In this document: positions 1-12,320 of the stretch, piece after piece
Layout: each line of letters starts with the position of its first letter
Position numbering within the stretch: the first letter of the stretch is position 1
Assembly (NCBI GenBank): GCA_027924585.1
Contig: BSBM01000779.1
Location: 11,621,001 to 11,685,000, forward strand
Origin: Larix kaempferi
Lineage: Eukaryota; Streptophyta; Pinopsida; Pinales; Pinaceae
Length of the DNA: 64,000 nucleotides
Direction: 5' to 3'
Program-made: the position numbers and the translations under genes
Notes under the pieces: model-generated
The model's input: only the letters and a program-made list of their open reading frames with translations
The model's database searches: none
Told to the model about the DNA's origin: nothing

Positions 1-3000
1 ATTGGTCAAACAAGTTGCCTGTTAACTATACTTTGCCCCAATTTTTTATTAAACTAACAAAGTTTTCCACAATATCCCTCTGAATTCATCCCAACCATTC
101 AAACACCCATTCAATGATTTAATTACATATTTGAATTGAGCAATGGAGGAATTGAAAATTGTTTTCCCCAAATTCTTTCCGTGATGTATTTTATCAAACA
201 CTTCCTATGCAACCCATACTTCTGCGTATAGAATTCAAATACGGCCCATGCAGTCCCAGTGTTGCAAACTTGGGATATGATACCAACCTGTCACATACCC
301 AGTGACCTCACGGTGCCTTTGGGGCCATGAGATACTCATACTATTGACTTGAATCCCCTCTAATACTCAATTTCCTTTTTCTATTGGTTTAATCAAGATT
401 TACAACAAAATTATATATGTAAATGAACATCCAAAATTAATATGAACATATATGGGGACATTACATGCATTCAATCACTCAATGCCATATATTATGTGCA
501 TTTAAATCGTTAGATAGAAATAATTAAATAAAACAAAAAATAGATAAATACCAAACATTTCATGCACTAATGGATACTTATATGAAAATGTAACCCAACT
601 GACTGCAGACCAAGGATGTTCCTCCCAGCCATAGGCACTTTGTTATATATGTTCTCTTTATAACAGAGGCCAACCCCTAGTTGAGGCTATTAATCCACAA
701 AATATATCGAGTTTTCCTGCTACAACTATCCCAATCCACTAGCACTCCTCACCCATCAATTTGCACAACCCAAGGAATGTGGATCCCTTCTCTGAGATAA
801 GAGTCCCTTAGGTTCCCTTATCCGAGTTTACATTCATCTTGGTATTTTTACCCCAATTCCCTTAAAGGGATCCAATACAGGCCGACCAGGGACTCTCCAT
901 GCTGAGACTCCATGGAACTCAACCATTCTTAGGTATGAGTCCAGGATATAACACGAGTGATGGATCTAAGATATGGTATTTCAGAGATAACATGTAAAGA
1001 TGGGTGAATGATAACAAAAAGATGGTCAAATGAACAAGTTCTCAATAATTTATATGCATGTTGAGAACTATCCAAGTGGCATGCAAGGCTAAGGAGCATT
1101 GAAAAAATGAAACTCATGGGGAGTTCACCTTTTCTCCCCACTAATCCCAAGGTTTAGGATAATTAACTTAGGTTAAGGCTAATGTACTTTCGATAAAGAG
1201 GTTTTTATCAAAATAAGGATAAAGAAGGAATTATAAGGATAGTGACTTAAATGATAAGTCACTAGGTTCATCTCCCCTAATCTCCTTCTCACTCTCTCTC
1301 TTGTGGAATTATAGCCCCCCCATCTCTTCTCCATCCTCTTAGTCCACAGTAGTCATTTTTTTATATTTAAAGTAAAAATGTACATAATTACATAATATGG
1401 TCATGCTAGACCGTTCATATTCAGATTCTAGCAATTGAATCAATATTTACATATTTACATCATTACATACTGGGGTAAAAAATGGGGTGATACATCCCGA
1501 CAAGGTAAGCTCAATAGAACAATATTAAAGTATGTCCATTGGAAATTCTAAAAGATATGTCGAGAGATACCCCAAAAACGTAAGTATGATACAACGATAT
1601 CGGAGTACGTCCATTGGTAATGTGGATAATAATATCAGGGAATGCCCTGATGGGGTAATTCCAATACAATTTTTTGGGGTATCACTTGTAGAAATTAAAC
1701 AGAGCGTATATCATATTACTATTTTGATGACAGGATTTATCAGAGGCAATTATCGGGGTGTCACAAAATTGTTACCTGGGTAATATGTTGATAAGGCAGG
1801 TTCGATTTCAGGGTAATCCCATCAGAGATGCAAAAGGATGTATCGAAGGATATCTTGACGAGGAATGTCTGATAGGCCAATTTAGATTACGTTAATCCCG
1901 ATTCTGGAGATCCTGATACACTTGGTTGGATGAATTTCAGTTAGATTTTTTTTTGAAGGATCATTTGTTTTGAGTATTAAGTTGGGAAAATGTGATCAAT
2001 CCTTGGAAGGTTAAGCCAAAATATCGAGCTTAATGAATAAGCTATGATTCCAAAAAAGAAACATAGTGTTCTAAAATGTAACTATGTGTGGTAAGATTCC
2101 TTCTTCTACAATGGGTCCCACATCATAAGCTTCCTAGTGAAAGACATGAACATAAAATAACATCCTTAAAGTAACCTTCTAACCATTCTTTGCAAACAAA
2201 AAAGTGAGGTTTATTTATACATGCCTTGCCATACATATGCTTTGCTTGGGAACAATGCTACAATAAACAACTCGCATGATGACTAAAACTGATGTGTGCC
2301 ATTCATTTCTAACACCATATGCATTACTCTATCGCCAGCATGAATTTATAGCCTCGAAAAAGTTTCCTCTTTCAACCCTTTTTACCTGAATGATCATGTC
2401 CCAAAAAATATCTAATGCCACATACATGGATATGCTTCTAGCAGGAATTTATAGCATCGATAGATATGCCTTTTGTACCTCTTTTACCTGAGTACTTGTG
2501 TCCCAAACCACCTTGATTTTTTTTGTGGACGGGGGAGCTAGTCATGAAGTCTCTTATAGGCATGGGATGCCAATTAGAGATTTCTTTTCTCTTGTGTGGA
2601 GGAGTACATGAATACATATTCATCATCTTATGATTTTATTCACTTATAGGGAGGATTAGATTCAAAATCCCCTTAAAGGAATGGGATGGTGTCTAGATTA
2701 GTGTTTGATTTGTAGGCATAGTTATAGCTTGTTGCTATGGAGTGCATGTACCACCCAAAAACATAGAAAAATTGACATTTAAGTGTATGTGGTGGATGGA
2801 GCTCACAAAGAATACTTGGAAGACACCTTGAGTCAATCATTTTAATGTTTGCATTGTAAACCCTTAAAACTTAATGACTGTTCCACCAATGAGACGAGTT
2901 CATCTTTATTTTTTCATGTTTCATAAATATTTGTCCAATTGTTTTCCCTTAGACATTCCCTAGACTTGTGAAGCTTGTCCATCCTAAAATCTCATTGCTA

Positions 3001-3179
3001 GCCACATATATCCTTGTTTTCAAAGATTCATTAGGATAGGGTAAAATGAGGCTCTCAGTTCAAAGGTGTGAAAAAGCTTAATATATAATAAACCTGGAAA
3101 ACCTAAATAGTGCTATTTTAAAAAAAAAAACATATCTCAAAAACAACTAGTATGGTACAATGTAAACCACTCAAAGTGA
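1..3179. other. Non-coding flank, no gene seen
   Basis: This AT-rich stretch holds only short open frames with no recognisable domain. It lies just beyond the end of the Ty3-A polyprotein, so part of it should be the Ty3-A 3' UTR and 3' LTR. I could not match it to the sequence right of 34034, where the opposite LTR should lie, so LTR boundaries are not called. A phrase like GTCCATTGG recurs about 75 bp apart near 1535 and 1610, which is too little to name a repeat family. Confidence 0.5.
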
Positions 3180-3655
3180 TTATGAGAAATATTTTTTCAG
3201 AATTTGGCCATTGATTGGAAGATCCTCAAGTTCTCCATATAGAGTTCTAACATGAAAGGTACCCTAGCCATTTTTTTCCTCAAACTAAAAGGGTCAAACC
3301 ATAATGGTTAAAGGTTGGAATTTAGTATGTTTTCCTTTATCTTCATATGCTTTGTCCCATTTAAAAACTAGGTTTCCTACCTGAAATTCTCTGTCATTAG
3401 CGAAACGCCTATCAAACCATCGCTTGACTATTTGTTGTTGTTGGTGAAACGTTTGTTTAGGTTTGTCTCTGGCCTCCTCAAGTTTTAGAAGGTTATGTAT
3501 TGTATGTGGCATGGAAGGGCAGTCTATCTCTCTAACTGTTTGAGCCAACTGGATTGATGGTGAGAAGATATTTGGGGGTAGGATTGCTTCTTTTCTATAA
3601 ACTAAGAAAAATGGGTATTTTCCTAGTGAAGTTTTGGGTGTGATATTATCTTCCC
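3180..3655 (-). pseudogene. Ty3-A integrase, C-terminal part
   Basis: This is the tail of a Ty3/gypsy integrase. The frame contains the stretch around QQQQIVKRWFDRRF, then the VGNLVFKWD motif and KGKHTKFQPL, typical of the basic region after the integrase core. The reading goes on past 3294 to NGQILKKYFS and a TAA at 3180-3182, a usual ending for this group. At the high end the frame is cut by NA-1 at 3655 and resumes at 6657, where the TTCCC duplication rejoins a TLW codon run to the ITPKTS segment. It contains a stop near 3290 and a likely frameshift, so it is non-functional. Confidence 0.85.
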
Positions 3656-4206
3656 TGTTGGAATATATTAATTATATTCCTTGGAAGGTAATAATGTCTT
3701 TGTATTATGTTGGAAGTTATCCACAATCTTATGTAAAAGAGTAATACAATATATCCCATATTCATTATGGTAAAGTTTACTCTTGATATCCATCATTATA
3801 TAAAGAGATGCTATTATGGAGAATTATATTATTCCACATGCAATATGTGAGAGTAATTCATCCACATATATTGGTATATAATATGGTCAAGGGAGTCACA
3901 TCACAAGTACTGAGATATAACAACAAGTGATAAAGTGGTCTATGCTCATAGATAGTATTGACACATGGTTTTGTGATATCAAGCTCTGTTATATTTGTAT
4001 TGGGGTTATTTATAGTTGTTCTCTTGTAAGATTGAAGGAGATTTCTGGAGATAATAGAAGACAACCTTCCCGTGGAAGTAACCCAATTGGGTGAACCATG
4101 TATATCTAGTGTACTCTTTTCCTTGTTCTCTTTCTGTTCTTATTTACTGTGATATGCCATTGAGCTAACATAGGTAAGCTAGTTAGCTAGATCTATAGTT
4201 ATGACA
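3656..4206 (+). repeat. NA-1 5' LTR (551 bp)
   Basis: Direct repeat of 6106-6656 with the same length and the same TG...CA ends. The main differences cluster near 3890-3930, where small indels occur. Confidence 0.92.
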
Positions 4207-6105
4207 TGGTATCGGTGCTAGTTGTTATGATCTAGCACCCTCTATAGATTTCAATCAATAACTAGTATCATTTGGGCATTGCTTACTTTGTAGATTTGCT
4301 TTCTATCTGGTAGCCATTAGGATTCTCTTTAGATATGGGCATGTTTCTACAGTTTTTTTTCTAACCCTAACCTTGTTGTGTATATTTTTGCATAAATGTT
4401 TCAAGGGTTTCTTGAATTTTTTTTTATAGATCTATATGATTTTTTGCTTCTCCTCAAGGAGATCTATCTTCCGGTTGACATATCGACAGTTTTCGTCCAA
4501 GTTTGGTAGACTTTGTGAAGGTTTCTGTCTTCGGCAGATTCGACACTATTTTCAGCCTCAAACTTGACGTTCGCGACTTTCCCTACTGCGAACCCGCGGT
4601 TAGCCATGACTTTCCCTACTGTGAACCCACAATTATATTGCAGACCCATGAATTCCAGTGAGCAGACCCGCGTATGCTACAGCACAGCCGTGACTGTTCT
4701 CACTGCTAACTCGTGTTTACTTCAGTCTACTCTCTACCCTCCTGTGCAGAGACCCGTGAGTGCTTCGGCATAGCCGCGACTCTATTGCATAGACACCCAT
4801 GAACACCCAATCAGAATCACGACTTTCACATTTACAGACCCACGAGTGGATTTTCTTGGCACTTTTCAAAAGGGCTGTAAGTAAAAGTTTCTTTTCCTTT
4901 ACTGTTTTTCTAACTGTGTTTTTGCAGATTTAGGTTAGTATGGTAAAGTATTTCAGTTTTCTGCTATTCATCCTTTTGCATGTAGGTTTTGCTTCTAATC
5001 ATGTTTATTAAGAGATTATTTCTTATTCTTGGTATATATTTGTCTCACATTCCTATATGGAAGCATTGGAATTTTTTAAGGGCATGGATCTCTAGTATTT
5101 TTTCATGATGATAGCTCTAAACCATCTAATGCTTAATATTTTTAACAAGATACTTAATAACTAATTGTTCTTTTTTTTATCATATTTAATCATGTTGATC
5201 TCTAATCATGTCATGTTTATAAAAGCAATTTTAAAAGAACAATCTCATATGTGTAAATCTTGGGCTCACTATTTATATGTTGTGGCTGACACTTAATGTG
5301 TAAAAGTAACTTCATTTTCCTTAATGAGAATTTTAATATTTTATTTGATCATATTATGTTGCCATATTTTATATGATGTTTGCTAACCTTTGTTGTATAA
5401 GCATTTTCATTTATGTATGAGCAATTTTCTTTTATGATCTTTGTATGCTTTAATCTTGGAAGTTCTTGTGTGCAGATAAGTTCTTTGTTTGTATTTCCAT
5501 CTTATTCCAGAAATAATGAAGCACCATCTTCTACTGTTAAAGTCATGATGTTCATCTGTATGATATCATTTTTGATATATAGACCATTGGGGTCTTATTT
5601 CTTTGATGTTTGAGGTCTTCTACAGATATTTATATTGCACCTTGATTGGAAGAATGTCTGCTATCTGCATGTATATTGGCCATTTGGGTATTTTTTACAC
5701 TGTTGTGGTGTTCTTAGCCACATGTTCTGTTGTATCAGCCATCAAAAGGTATCTGTACACTGGTGTGGATGTTATATCAGAGTTCTTCAACTATCAGTTA
5801 TGGTTGTGATTATTCTGGTGATCTAGGCATCTCGCGTATCTAGTAGCCATGATGGCTTCTCTTTAGATCTGGGCATCTTGTTGTTGGATTGCGTCACATC
5901 TTCTCAGCATCTTATTGTTGGTATTTCATTGTACAACCTGGTTCGTGTGCAGTTTGATGATTTAGTGAGAAGCGGTTGTTCGTCATCAAATTCCATTTTG
6001 CAGCTTATGGATATTCTGGAAGTTGTCATCAAGGGGGACTAGCAATGACTCCTTCCTTCCTTAGTGTTAGTGTGGTATTTTATCCCAACGATTATTAAGG
6101 GGGAG
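4207..6105 (+). other. NA-1 internal region with PBS and PPT
   Basis: The interior opens with TGGTATCGGTGCTAG (4207-4221), close to the TGGTATCAGAGC site used by elements primed with initiator methionine tRNA. It closes with the purine tract AAGGGGGAG (6097-6105) against the second LTR. Near 4570-4635 a phrase of about 45-50 bp built on GACTTTCCCTACTG is repeated twice. The few open frames between 5400 and 5830 overlap each other, show no known domain and are probably chance. I see no protein-coding gene here. Confidence 0.75.
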
Positions 6106-6656
6106 TGTTGGAATATATTAATTATATTCCTTGGAAGGTAATAATGTCTTTGTATTATGTCAGAAGTTATCCACAATCTTATGTAAAAGAGTAATACAAT
6201 ATATCCCATATTCACTATGGTAAACTTTACTCTTGGTATCCATCATTATATAAAGAGATGTTATTATGGAGAATTATATTATCCCACATGCAATATGTGA
6301 GAGTGATTCCTCCACATCTCTTGGTATATAATAGGTTCAAGGGAGTCACATCACACATATCATGATACAACATGTGATAAAGTGGTATATGCTCATAGAT
6401 AGTATTGACACATGGTTTTGTGATCTCAAGCTCTGCTATATTTGTATTGGGGTTATTTATAGTTTCTCTCTTGTAATATTGAAGGATATTTCTGGAGATA
6501 ATAGAAGACAACCTTCCCGTGGACGTATCCCAATTGGGTGAACCACGTATATATGGTGTACTCTTTTCCTTGTTCTCTTTCTGTTCTTCTTTACTGTGAT
6601 ATGTTATTGATTGCTAAGATAGGTAAGCTAGTTTAGCTAGATCTATAGTTCTGACA
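6106..6656 (+). repeat. NA-1 3' LTR (551 bp)
   Basis: Second copy of the 551-bp LTR, ending CTGACA immediately before the TTCCC target duplication. Confidence 0.92.
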
Positions 6657-7370
6657 TTCCCAAAGAGTGTTTGGTAGAGCCTTGTGCCAATTTATTTGGT
6701 GATCAGTGATAGTTTTATTGAGGAAGCGAACTAGGTTTTTATTGGTGGACTCAACCACATTTTTCCCTTGATGATAATAGTTAGAGGCATATTTGATTTT
6801 AATTCCCTTTTCAAAGAAAACTAAGTTAAATTTAAATATGAAATGTAAGTTGCATTATCAAAAGCTAAGGAATTTAGAACACCAAAACTGGTTATGATAT
6901 TTGAATTAAGGAAGGATATCACTTGATTCTCATTAACAATATTCAACATCACTACTTCATTCCATCATGTGAAATAATTCGTATATGTTAATATATACTT
7001 ATGGAGTTGGGATGATTTTCCCTATAATGTCTAAACTCCATTGCTCAAATATGCTATCAATTGAAACTAGTTTAAGGGGAAATGTTGGTTTCTTTTCTCT
7101 TCCCATTTTCTATCATACTTCACGTTTCTTGGCATAAGTGTGTGCATATTTGAACAATGTACTCCAATAGTATCCTACTCGAAGTGTCTTATGGGTTGTG
7201 GTATCACCATCGAAATTTCCTCTCACTAAGCCATCATGAGTTTCAAAAAGGACTCTTTCGGCATATGAATTTTCTAGGAACCTCAATAGGAAATTATTAT
7301 AGTTTCGGAAAAACAGAATTCCATCAATCAATTGATATTGTGAAGATTTTAACTTGAGAGATATCTACTT
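6657..7370 (-). pseudogene. Ty3-A integrase, zinc-binding and catalytic core part
   Basis: The minus-strand reading holds the integrase N-terminal zinc region near 7113-7260 (ETHDGLVRGNF, then YYWSTLFKYAHTYAKK, with the Cys pair no longer clear). The core follows, with FEQWSLDIIG carrying the first catalytic Asp, and IKYASNYYHQGKNVVESTNK carrying the catalytic Glu. In working relatives the middle of the core has an Asp-Asn motif; here that stretch is broken by stops. The frame continues into 3655 once NA-1 is removed. Integrase would insert the cDNA into the genome; this copy cannot, because of stops between 6800 and 7100. Confidence 0.8.
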
Positions 7371-8453
7371 TGATGGATCTAGATATTATGGGGCATTTCC
7401 ATGGCTAAGATAGTACTTTAGCTCGCAATAAAAGGAATTTATAGAAGCTAGAAGATAATACAATTATTTTTCTAGCATTGATATCTCCTCATCCCATCTC
7501 TCATTGTCTCCATTAGAATCTTGAGCTTTAGTCGCAATATTCTAGAGTCCTTGTGCTTTCTCAATTTTGGTAGGCTTCATTTCTAAGTCATACTCCTAGA
7601 AATTAGTCATCTGATGAGATCTCCTCTCCCCAAAATATTTATGCACTAACAAACTCCTCACTGCACGATAAGGAACTATGACTTTAGTTCGATATTTTAG
7701 TAGGTAATTCCTGAAGTGCTTTACTACTTTAAAAATAGTGTAGTATTTCTTATCTACTCCAGGATATTTCAATTCAGCTCCCTGCAATCTTTAAATCATA
7801 AATGCAATAGGTGCTTCATGTTCTTCTTGATTCTTTTGTGTGAGGCCAAATACGAATAAATTTTCACAGGTGAAGGTGTAGAGGATGAAATCTTTAGAAA
7901 AATATGGCCTCATCAGGGAGGGGGATTCAACTATCTCCTTTTTTTATCTACACGAAGGACTATTTTTCCTTCATATCCCATTTGAATTCAACATTATTCT
8001 TAATCATGTATTGTAGGGGATTGACTATCTCTAAGAATCTTGGAACAAAGCTACGTACAAAGTTAATCTTCCTGAGAAATGACTGCATGGCCTTTTTGTT
8101 ATGTGGGAAAGCACTCTAGGAGATGGATTCTATTCTTTATGGCTTGATCCTCATTTCTGATTTAGAAATGATGAATAATAGGATTTTACCTTCTTCAACT
8201 ACAATTATGATTCCTTAGGATTCAAAGAAATCTTGTATTTCCAACATCGATTGAAGATTTGTCTAAGACTAGTAAGGTGATCATTATTCTTCAAGAAAAT
8301 GGTTACATCATCCAAGTATATGACCACTGACTTATTTATCAACCCTCGAAAAGTGATATCCATCTCCCTCTGAAAGGTATAACCTATGTTAAATCTTATG
8401 GTAGGCATATGTTCCCCACTTTGTCCTAAAGGAAATTTTTAACTGGTCTCTTG
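7371..8453 (-). pseudogene. Ty3-A RNase H and second half of reverse transcriptase
   Basis: At the high end the reading resumes the reverse transcriptase just after the Copia-1 insertion (DQLKISFRTKWGTYAY in one frame, then TFQREMDITFRGLINKSVV). The catalytic box is YLDD at 8307-8318, followed by DVTIF and KISLNPKES. Further down, 7596-7787 gives GAELKYPGVDKKYY and VVKHFRNYLL, the end of the RNase H domain. The stretch between about 7800 and 8200 is frameshifted and hard to follow. Together these would copy element RNA into DNA and remove the RNA strand. The copy is inactive: there is a frameshift near 8400 and several stops. Confidence 0.82.
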
Positions 8454-9576
8454 TGTTGATTTTTCTTAGTAGTTATATGTTTTTAACTTTTAAAATTTTC
8501 TATCACATAAACAAAAAATTCATGCATACAAAGGATCATTGAAAGAAACACATACACAGTAGACACAATGTTTACTCTGGTAAAACCCTCTCATGGGAAA
8601 AACCCAATAACTTCTCTAGATAAGATTCTTCAACAAGGTACAATGTCAAATCTAGTGCCCAACACTAGTTACATAAATAGAATAATGATATACAAGAGAA
8701 ATACAAAATAGCCTCTAAGTAGATGATTCCTTTTGAGAACAAAGAAGAGAGAGAAAGATAATAAACCCCAAAAGATGTCTTCTTAATGCCTCTTGATCAC
8801 TTGTCTAAGCTCCTTGTATCTGTGCACTTCCTTGCTTGCTTGAGAGAATTGGTGTGTGTCAAATGAGGCAATTTCACTTCTATTGATACTAGAAAAGTCA
8901 TGTTTCCTTACTGGGATGACCTGAAATTTTTGGCGGGGTCAATTTCACTTTATCTGGGCCGACGTGTTCTTGGGATAGTTATTATTCTTTCTTTTATTCT
9001 TTTCTTTTCCTTTTTCTTTGATTAACTTCTTCTTCTTGACTCCTGGAATATTCTATGGTCTATAGAATTTCTCTGCGAGCTTGTAATCCTTTGTGATGTT
9101 CTCTAAGGCCCGACCACTTCCAAAGTGGATCCCTTCTTCTTCATTGTCCCATTGTACCTCACTAACCAATTATATGTCTATCTAACCTCTCCAAGAGGTT
9201 TGACTGTTCCCTAATAGGCATGACTATAACTCACTCGAGTATTTGATAGTCACTGATAGTCTCAGATACCTTGACTATTGTTTGATAGTCATTTGAGGTA
9301 TTGACTATGTCTCTACTCATGTGGGTGCACTCCACATGATATAATTTAGTCCTTGGTTGTCTGAGTCATGTGCCATGACTTACCGATATCTGAGCCATGT
9401 ACCACTGCATGAATTACTAGTGTCTGAGTTAGGTATTACTGCATGACTTATTAGTTTCTGATCCATATAGCATTGCATGACTTACTGATGGGGAATATGC
9501 CTGATTCATGTACCAAATGAATAACTGGCGGGGGGGGGACTGACTACCCACTGCTTCCCATGGAGAAAATTCAACA
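8454..9576 (-). repeat. Copia-1 3' LTR
   Basis: Matches 13970-15082 along its length. Near 9360-9490 it carries four units of about 34 bp (spacings 29, 34 and 34) opening TCTGAG or TCTGAT, in what is the U3 part for this orientation. A run of nine G lies near 9531. The purine tract on the minus strand (9577-9594) abuts it. Confidence 0.9.
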
Positions 9577-10870
9577 CTCCCTCTCAGTAAGGGGAGTCAT
9601 TCTGTACTACACCAAATTTGTCTCAGAAGTAATCAAACTATACTTTAGACAGAGGCTTGGTAAGTATATATCAGAAATATGCTCATCCATGAATATGTAC
9701 TGAAGCTTCACTACTCCCCTTAGCAACATTTCTCGGATATAATGGTATTTGATCTCTGTATGCTTCGACTTTCCATGAAATACTAGATTATCCAAAAGCT
9801 TCACATAGCTTTTGGTTGTCACAGTATATCCAAGTCGTCACTAATTTTTGATCAAATAACCCTGCAAGTAACTTTTGGATCCATACTTCTTTGCGATTGG
9901 AAGCACTGGCTGCTATGTACTCTTCCTCATCAGTACTGAGTGCAATAGATGTCTTTTTCTTGTTGGATCATGAGATCATTGATGATACCAAGATAAATAA
10001 ATATCCCGATGTTATTTTCCTGTCCATTTCACTTCCTTCCCAATCAAATTTTTCATACCCTTTCAATTTCACTTTATTGTTCAAGACATATCTGAGTCCA
10101 TATCCAATTGTACCATTCAGGTATCTCAATGCATGGTTTGCTTCTATCAAATGTACATGTCTATGATCAACCATGTACTGAATCAAAGTGTTCACCGCAA
10201 ATCATATATCCGATCTGGTGTTAACCAGATACACCAAGGATCCGATCATCTATCTGTACATTGTGGGATCCACTAGATTTGAAGAAGAGTCACTCAACAA
10301 CTTCATATTTGTCACCATTGGTGTGCCTGTGGAATTAAAACCCATCATCCCAAATCTCTTCAGGATATCTACTATATATTTTCCTTGACTGAGGAAAATA
10401 TCATCTGGTCTCTGCGACACTTCTAATCCCAAGAAATAATGCATCATATCTAGATCATTCATTTCGTATTCTGCTACAAGATCCCTATTGCACTCATATA
10501 TGAGCTTCTTGTCCCTTCTGATAAACAGGTCATCTACATACAATAGTAATATCACTGGTTGGTCATCCAAAACCTTGTAGTAAAGGTCAGGATCTACTTC
10601 ACTCTTGTTAAAACCCAATCTCATAAGAAAGTTGTCTATCTTGTCATAACATTCCATGGTTTCTTGCTTAATCCCATACAAAGCCTTTCAATTTACACAC
10701 ATGTGATTCTCTGTCATGAGTCTCAAATCCTAGAGGTTGCTCGATATACACTTCTTCTTCAATTACACTATTCAAGAAGGAAGTATTGACATCCTTTTGG
10801 TGTAATTTCCATACCATCATGGAAGCTATGAAGATAATAGATTTAATATAAGTGTGTCTGGCCACCGGAG
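9577..10870 (-). pseudogene. Copia-1 reverse transcriptase and RNase H
   Basis: The minus-strand frames at 10668-10865 and 10250-10681 give the copia RT: LHQKDVNTSFLNSVIEEEVYIEQP is the early motif region, and YVDD is at 10529-10540, then NDLDMMHYFLGLEV. The YGLKQAPRAWY box expected just before is altered to YGIKQETMECY. RNase H pieces follow at 9968-10195 (VHLIEANHALRYLNGTIGYGL) and 9607-9822 (LDNLVFHGKSKHTEIKYHYI). The domains are spread over several frames, with stops between them. The role would be cDNA synthesis in the virus-like particle. Confidence 0.88.
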
Positions 10871-12320
10871 CAAAAATCTCATCATAATCTACTCCCTCTT
10901 TCTAATATAATACTTTATCCATGAATCTTTATTTTTACTTCTCTATGCTTTCATCTGCAGCATGTTTGATCTTGTAGATCCATTTGTAGGTCACCACTGA
11001 CTTCTCTTCAGGTCTTGAAACGACTTCCCACACATCATTATTTATGAGCGATTGATATTCCTCCATCATGGATTCCTTCCATACTTATTGATTTGTAGAT
11101 TCTTCATAACTGGAATGTTCTACATCAATGATGTCCCTCATCAGTTCCATGTAGTTGGAATACTGTAGAGGTCTTTTGCTTTCTATGAAATACCTACTAG
11201 GAGCACCATAGTTCTCTGCATCCTGGGTCGTGCTCTGGAACCATGTCCATATCTTCTTAGAGACTGTCATCTCTCTATGTCGATCTACCGGTGCTTCTGG
11301 GTCTACTATATCCCATCATGATCTTCTGGAATTTGTCCTACCAGAGTAGAGTCTTTTGCACTAGTTTTATTTGGAGCTTCAGGATCCTCACAATCCTCAT
11401 CTATGTGAGACTTCCTAGATTTTTTAAAGGTTGTGTCTTCCTCAAATGTCACATCCCTGCTGATATCGATTTGCTTTTGTCCTAGGATGTAAATTCTGTA
11501 CGCCTTTGAAGTCTCACTGTAATTGGAAAAGATTCACTTTCTTGATAAGGGGTCTAATTTCGTCCTCTTATCCCAGGAGCATGTATATACACTAGACAAC
11601 CAAATATACTCAAGTGGCCGACTTCTGGATTCTTTCTGGTAAATGATTCTTTAGGTGTCTTGTTTCCCAAAATTCGACGAGGACTTCTATTCTCCGCATA
11701 CACAGTTGTCCTGGATGCCTCTTCTCATAGATGCATGGGTAAATCTTGGTCATGAATCAATGCCTTTGTTGCTTCCATGATGGTTCGATTCTTTCTTTCC
11801 ACAATTCCATTCTGATGGGGATTGTAGGGAGTAGTCATCTCCCTCTTAATCCCTGCTTCCTTACAAAAATCATTGAATTCATTTGAGGTGAGTTCTCCTC
11901 CATTATCTGACCTAAAAAATTTAATCTTTCTTCTGGAAGTATTTCCGACAAGAGATTTCATTTCCTTGAATTTACTGAAGATTTCATCTTTTTTTTTCAA
12001 GAAATATGTCCATGTCTTTGGTGAGAAATCATCAATAAAAGTTATATAGTGCAAGTATTTACCGAGGGAGGGTGCTGGCATCTGTCCACATACATATGAA
12101 TGTACTATGTCCAAGATTCCTTTTCTCTACTGCCACTTCTTGAAAACGTTCCTTTGACATTATTTCCGAGTGTAGATCCTCTACACATGCCTTCATGTTC
12201 CACTTGGATGTCTGGTAGTCTAGTAACCATCTTGCTAACAATTGGTAAATCTCTATAGTGAAGATGAGTGAATCTTCTATTCCATAGCTCTCTTGAGATA
12301 AAATTGTCATGCACCAAGGC
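10871..12320 (-). pseudogene. Copia-1 integrase with GAG-pre-integrase segment
   Basis: The reading begins with a GAG-pre-integrase segment (LWNRRFTHLHYRDLPIVSKM, about 12150-12300), shifts frame near 12120, and continues as the integrase core at 11725-12114. Visible catalytic positions are Asp in FIDDFS, Asp in FRSDNGGEL, and Glu in HQNGIVERKNRT. After 11725 the frame breaks; 11085-11270 keeps a linker fragment (DAENYGAPSRYF) that leads to the RT. In a working element this enzyme inserts the cDNA. Here frameshifts at about 12110 and 11720 disable it. Confidence 0.87.

Larger units (their letters stand above)
3656..6656 (+). mobile_element. NA-1: non-autonomous LTR retrotransposon
   Basis: This complete 3.0-kb element is bounded by two 551-bp direct repeats that start TGTTGGAATA and end TGACA. 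It is flanked by an exact 5-bp target duplication TTCCC (3651-3655 and 6657-6661). A primer-binding site follows the first LTR and a purine tract precedes the second, giving plus orientation. The 1.9-kb interior has no gag or pol similarity that I can see, so movement would have needed proteins from another element. By eye the LTRs differ at around 5 percent of sites. It sits inside the Ty3-A integrase. Confidence 0.92.

Noticed and set aside
5413-5826. Overlapping hydrophobic ORFs inside NA-1
   Set aside because: T-rich DNA gives such frames by chance; they overlap in different frames and have no conserved partner.
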